The position numbers and the translations under genes were made by a program. Below are positions 7,468-9,953 of a DNA stretch of 9,953 nucleotides, piece after piece. The notes under the pieces are model-generated. The model did not search any database. It saw only the letters and a list, made by a program, of their open reading frames with translations, and was not told the origin of the DNA. Source of the DNA: Verrucomicrobiota bacterium (GTDB lineage Bacteria > Verrucomicrobiota > Verrucomicrobiia > Limisphaerales > SXQI01). The DNA lies in the NCBI GenBank assembly GCA_008933045.1, contig WBXJ01000103.1, positions 1 to 9,953 on the forward strand, read 5' to 3'. The first letter of the stretch is position 1; every line of letters starts with the position of its first letter.

Positions 7468-8951
7468 CTCCTTTTGATAATTTTAACAACGCCATCCAAC
7501 TAACGCGGCGTGACTTTCTGACTTCATCCGCCAGCGGGTTAGGTGGGCTAGCACTCGCGTCCCTATTTCAAGGCGATCAACTGCTCGCCACGGAGACTCT
7601 CGCCATCAATCCGCTCGCCCCTCGAGCACCGCATTTCGCGCCGAAAGCTAAACAGTGCATTTTCATCTACATGGAGGGTGGCACAAGCCAGTTGGATCTT
7701 TTTGATCCCAAGCCTAAACTCCGCGAACTCAATGGCCAAAAAATGCCCGAATCTCTCACAAAAAATGTGCGATTCGCTTTTCTTCAAAAGGACACCGCAG
7801 TCCTCCTGGGCAGCCCCTATAAATTTGAGCGAGTAGGCCAAAGCGGCATTGAATTCTCCGAACTCCTCCCGAACCTCAGCACCTGCGCGGATGATTTAGC
7901 CGTCATTCGCTCGATGCATACCGAGGCATTTAACCATCATCCTGGGGAACTTCTGATGTATACGGGTTTTTCGCGCCACGGTCGCCCAAGCGTCGGAGCC
8001 TGGATAAATTACGCACTCGGCAGCCCGTCGCAAAATCTTCCCGGGTATGTGGTCCTCACAGCGGGTCGTTCGCCGAGCGGAGGAAACACCCTTTTCTCGA
8101 GCGGATTCCTTCCCTCCAACTATCAAGGCGTCACCTTTCGGAGCGAAGGAGAAGCGGTGCAGGATCTCGCCACACCCCGTGGGTTGACTCCTGAAATGCG
8201 CCATTACGGTTTAGACACTTTAAAGGATCTCAATCGCCTACACCAAAAGGCTGTGGGTGATCCCGAAATCTCTGCTCGAATCGATTCTTACGAGTTGGCG
8301 GGTCGTATGCAGACCGCTGCACCGGAGTTGATCGATCTTTCGGGTGAGACAGCCGCGACCCTTGAGGCCTACGGCGTGAACCGTGATGGGGGCGGGATGA
8401 AAACTCAGCGTGGCGGCGGGGTTCAAGCTTTCAAATCGTTCGCGACCAACTGCCTCCTGGCACGCCGCATGATCGAGCGAGGTGTGCGCTTCGTCAGCAT
8501 CCACCACGCGTCCTGGGATCACCACAACGATCTCGGCAACGACCTCCTCTTCAATTGTCGCGTCGTCGATCAACCTCTCGCTGCTTTGCTGAAGGATCTC
8601 AAACAACGAGGACTTCTCGATTCGACCCTCGTGGTGTGGGGGACCGAGTTTGGGCGCACGCCACTCGGTGAAAATCGTCGTGGTTTTGCAGCCGTTACAG
8701 GACGTGATCATCATCCATCCGCCTTCACCACTTGGATGGCTGGGGGCGGCGTCAAGGGGGGGCAGGTTATTGGAGAAACTGATGAAATCGGCTGGAATGT
8801 CGTGAAGGATCCCGTTCACGTTAACGACTTTCACGCAACAATCTTGCATCTCTTTGGGCTTAACCACGAAAAGCTTACTTACCGTTATCAAGGGCGCGAG
8901 TTTCGTTTGACAGATGTTGCTGGAAAAGTGGTATCCAAGCTAACGAGTTAG
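7464..8951 (+). CDS. Tat-exported DUF1501 protein (alkaline phosphatase/sulfatase-like fold)
   Basis: A 495-residue DUF1501 protein, a family structurally related to sulfatases and alkaline phosphatases but without a proven reaction. The Tat signal is LTRRDFLTSSASGLGGLALASLF (twin Arg at 15-16). Characteristic family segments follow: FIYMEGGTSQLDLFDPKP (about 67-84), IRSMHTEAFNHHPGELLMYTG, CLLARRMIERGVRFVSIHH, SWDHHNDL, LVVWGTEFGRTP, GRDHHPSAFTTWMAGGG, and the tail DFHATILHLFGLNHEKLTYRYQGREFRLTD. The His/Asp clusters are likely metal ligands, by analogy with the fold. A Gly-rich loop of about 12 residues (309-320) precedes the LLARR segment. The start is fixed by the ATGA overlap with the cytochrome gene. 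PSD1 and DUF1501 genes are repeatedly paired in the PVC superphylum, which suggests a shared extracytoplasmic task, perhaps on sulfated or phosphorylated polymer; that is inference. The family call is secure. Confidence 0.93.
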   Translation: MTPFDNFNNAIQLTRRDFLTSSASGLGGLALASLFQGDQLLATETLAINPLAPRAPHFAPKAKQCIFIYMEGGTSQLDLFDPKPKLRELNGQKMPESLTKNVRFAFLQKDTAVLLGSPYKFERVGQSGIEFSELLPNLSTCADDLAVIRSMHTEAFNHHPGELLMYTGFSRHGRPSVGAWINYALGSPSQNLPGYVVLTAGRSPSGGNTLFSSGFLPSNYQGVTFRSEGEAVQDLATPRGLTPEMRHYGLDTLKDLNRLHQKAVGDPEISARIDSYELAGRMQTAAPELIDLSGETAATLEAYGVNRDGGGMKTQRGGGVQAFKSFATNCLLARRMIERGVRFVSIHHASWDHHNDLGNDLLFNCRVVDQPLAALLKDLKQRGLLDSTLVVWGTEFGRTPLGENRRGFAAVTGRDHHPSAFTTWMAGGGVKGGQVIGETDEIGWNVVKDPVHVNDFHATILHLFGLNHEKLTYRYQGREFRLTDVAGKVVSKLTS

Positions 8952-8970
8952 TATTCCGCCCCCGCCATTT

Positions 8971-9777
8971 ATGTGTCGTTTCGATCACCCTGTTTCTCCC
9001 CACAGCCCCGCTGCCTTCACGCTCATTGAGTTACTAGTAGTGATCGCAATCATCGCGATCCTCGCAGGAATGCTCCTGCCAGCACTGAGTAAATCGAAGG
9101 CAAAAGCGCATGGCATCATCTGTCTTACAAATCAGAAACAACTCAATACCGCTTGGTTTCTCTATGCTGACGACAATGAACGGTTCATCAACAATCACGG
9201 AAGAGACGAGACCAAAGAGAAACGTCAAAACTGGGTCAACAATGTGCTGGACTGGGGAGACTCCGACGATAATACCAACGTGATTTATCTGACGGACAAT
9301 AAAATCGCTCCCTACACCAGTAAGAATATCGGAATCTTCAAATGCCCTGCGGATCGCTCCATGGCTGCGAATGGCTCGAGGCTCCGCAGCATGGCAATGA
9401 ATGCCATGATCGGTGACACTGGAGTTCTCACGAACCGTTTTAATCCTGAATACCGCCAATACTCGAAGTCCAGCGACCTAGATGCTCCGACGCAGCGATT
9501 TGTTTTTATCGATGAACACCCGGACACCATCAATGACGGATTCTTTGTCAACACCCTCAGCACCGTCGTTTGGGGCAATGTCCCTGGTTCCTTCCATAAC
9601 GGTGCCGCCAATTTCTCTTACGCTGACGGTCATTCTGAGGTCCACAAATGGGTTGTCACCGGAGAGAAGGGTACGGTCCGTCCACCCGTCAAAGGAGGTG
9701 TGGGAGGCTTATTTCCCGCTACGCCATCGACGGATTTTCAATGGTTAACTGATCACACCAGTGCCAAACGTATTTGA
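8971..9777 (+). CDS. Type II secretion-like pseudopilin with H-X9-DG motif
   Basis: A 268-residue pseudopilin. The 15-residue leader ends in Ala15 before FTLIELLVVIAIIAIL, so prepilin peptidase should cut after Ala15 and leave Glu20 at +5. The N-terminal helix ends in GMLLPALSKSKAKA; then come IICLTNQKQLN, FLYADDNERFINNHG, IFKCPADRS and the canonical FHNGAANFSYADGH, an exact H-X9-DG. The last 35 or so residues form a Gly/Pro-containing tail. ATG 8971 is the only start that keeps the leader; no Shine-Dalgarno site precedes it. It begins 19 bases after the DUF1501 stop, so it is probably the third gene of the plus-strand operon. It is a relative of the minus-strand pseudopilin at 4431-5198, identical with it across the helix but different in the globular part. 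It could be a minor pseudopilin of a secretion system or a surface-fibre subunit; the sequence does not decide. Confidence 0.9.
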   Translation: MCRFDHPVSPHSPAAFTLIELLVVIAIIAILAGMLLPALSKSKAKAHGIICLTNQKQLNTAWFLYADDNERFINNHGRDETKEKRQNWVNNVLDWGDSDDNTNVIYLTDNKIAPYTSKNIGIFKCPADRSMAANGSRLRSMAMNAMIGDTGVLTNRFNPEYRQYSKSSDLDAPTQRFVFIDEHPDTINDGFFVNTLSTVVWGNVPGSFHNGAANFSYADGHSEVHKWVVTGEKGTVRPPVKGGVGGLFPATPSTDFQWLTDHTSAKRI

Positions 9778-9806
9778 GAACAAGAATTGCCTCGCCCCAT
9801 CGAACG

Positions 9807-9824
9807 ATTTGTTTCAAATTTTTT
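9807..9824 (+). terminator. Weak terminator-like hairpin
   Basis: ATTTG (9807-9811), a 3-base loop and CAAAT (9815-9819) are followed by five T residues. The position, 30 bases after the second pseudopilin stop, suits an intrinsic terminator, but the stem is only five bases and AT-rich. The rest of the gap up to 9893 holds a possible weak promoter for the next gene (TTGATT at 9854, TCTAAC at 9876, 16-base spacer) and nothing else clear. Confidence 0.25.
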
Positions 9825-9893
9825 GATGATCTCCCTTGTTTGCAACGTAAATTTTGATTGTCTGTGCGGTGGTTCTCTAACACATTAAGCCAT

Positions 9894-9953
9894 ATGAAAG
9901 TTCCCTCTGTTTGTTTATTGCTCTGTGCCGTGGTCTCGAATGTCGCAGCCCAA
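9894..9953 (+). CDS. Start of an exported protein, signal peptide only
   Basis: ATG 9894 opens a frame of exactly 20 codons to the window edge. It encodes a typical Sec signal: MK at the start, the hydrophobic core VCLLLCAVV, then SNVAAQ with an A-x-A-type site (VAA). No lipobox is seen: the residues before Cys11 are LLL, which does not fit. The mature protein lies outside the window, so nothing can be said of its function. It sits 116 bases after the second pseudopilin, on the same strand, and the gap suggests its own promoter. The start is plausible because the signal begins directly at the ATG, although no Shine-Dalgarno sequence precedes it. Confidence 0.65.
   Translation, partial: MKVPSVCLLLCAVVSNVAAQ

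Noticed and set aside
8238..8891. A 217-codon minus-strand open frame inside DUF1501
   Set aside because: It is antisense to a gene with family motifs over its whole length, its translation has no recognisable domain, and long antisense frames are expected from codon bias.
9064..9079. GCAGGA-ATGC-TCCTGC hairpin in the second pseudopilin gene
   Set aside because: It falls within codons for the invariant AGMLLP segment, and the other pseudopilin keeps only a degraded version, so it is best explained by coding constraint.
1..9953. Defence system, CRISPR, mobile element, or RNA gene
   Set aside because: I looked on both strands for repeat arrays, transposase or integrase motifs, and tRNA-like folds, and saw none. 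All recognisable genes are metabolic or envelope genes.

Overview
The window looks like chromosomal DNA from a Verrucomicrobiota bacterium, probably near Pedosphaera/Limisphaera. This is inferred from gene content, not from a marker gene. Two pseudopilins carry the LIELLVVIAIIAILAGMLLP type of N-terminus that is usual in Verrucomicrobia and Lentisphaerae; planctomycete DUF1559 proteins more often read LVELLVVIAIIGILIALLLP. There is also a planctomycete-type cytochrome (PSCyt1-DUF1549-DUF1553) gene overlapping a DUF1501 gene, a pairing common in the PVC superphylum. Most starts have no clear Shine-Dalgarno sequence.

Bases 1-2107 are housekeeping, on the plus strand: the C-terminal part of glycine dehydrogenase GcvP (glycine cleavage system), then a complete YmdB-family metallophosphoesterase. 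A 26-codon open frame overlaps the end of ymdB and may be a gene stub or chance.

Bases 2142-5198 are on the minus strand and read, in transcription order: a type II secretion-like pseudopilin, a Tat-exported Gfo/Idh/MocA oxidoreductase, and a Tat-exported sugar-isomerase-like TIM barrel. The last two are an oxidoreductase/isomerase pair of the kind used to process sugars or glycosides outside the cytoplasm.

Bases 5263-9777 are on the plus strand, divergent from the first pseudopilin: an exported c-type cytochrome with DUF1549/DUF1553 domains, a Tat-exported DUF1501 protein (alkaline phosphatase/sulfatase fold) joined to it by an ATGA overlap, and a second pseudopilin 19 bases downstream. Pseudopilin genes therefore bracket the cytochrome/DUF1501 pair. 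After a 116-base gap the first 20 codons of another exported protein start at 9894 and run off the window.

All the accessory genes encode proteins directed to the membrane or beyond it, consistent with an envelope module acting on external carbohydrate or another polymer. The substrate cannot be read from the sequence. I saw no RNA gene, CRISPR array, transposase or phage gene, and no clearly new defence or mobile system.
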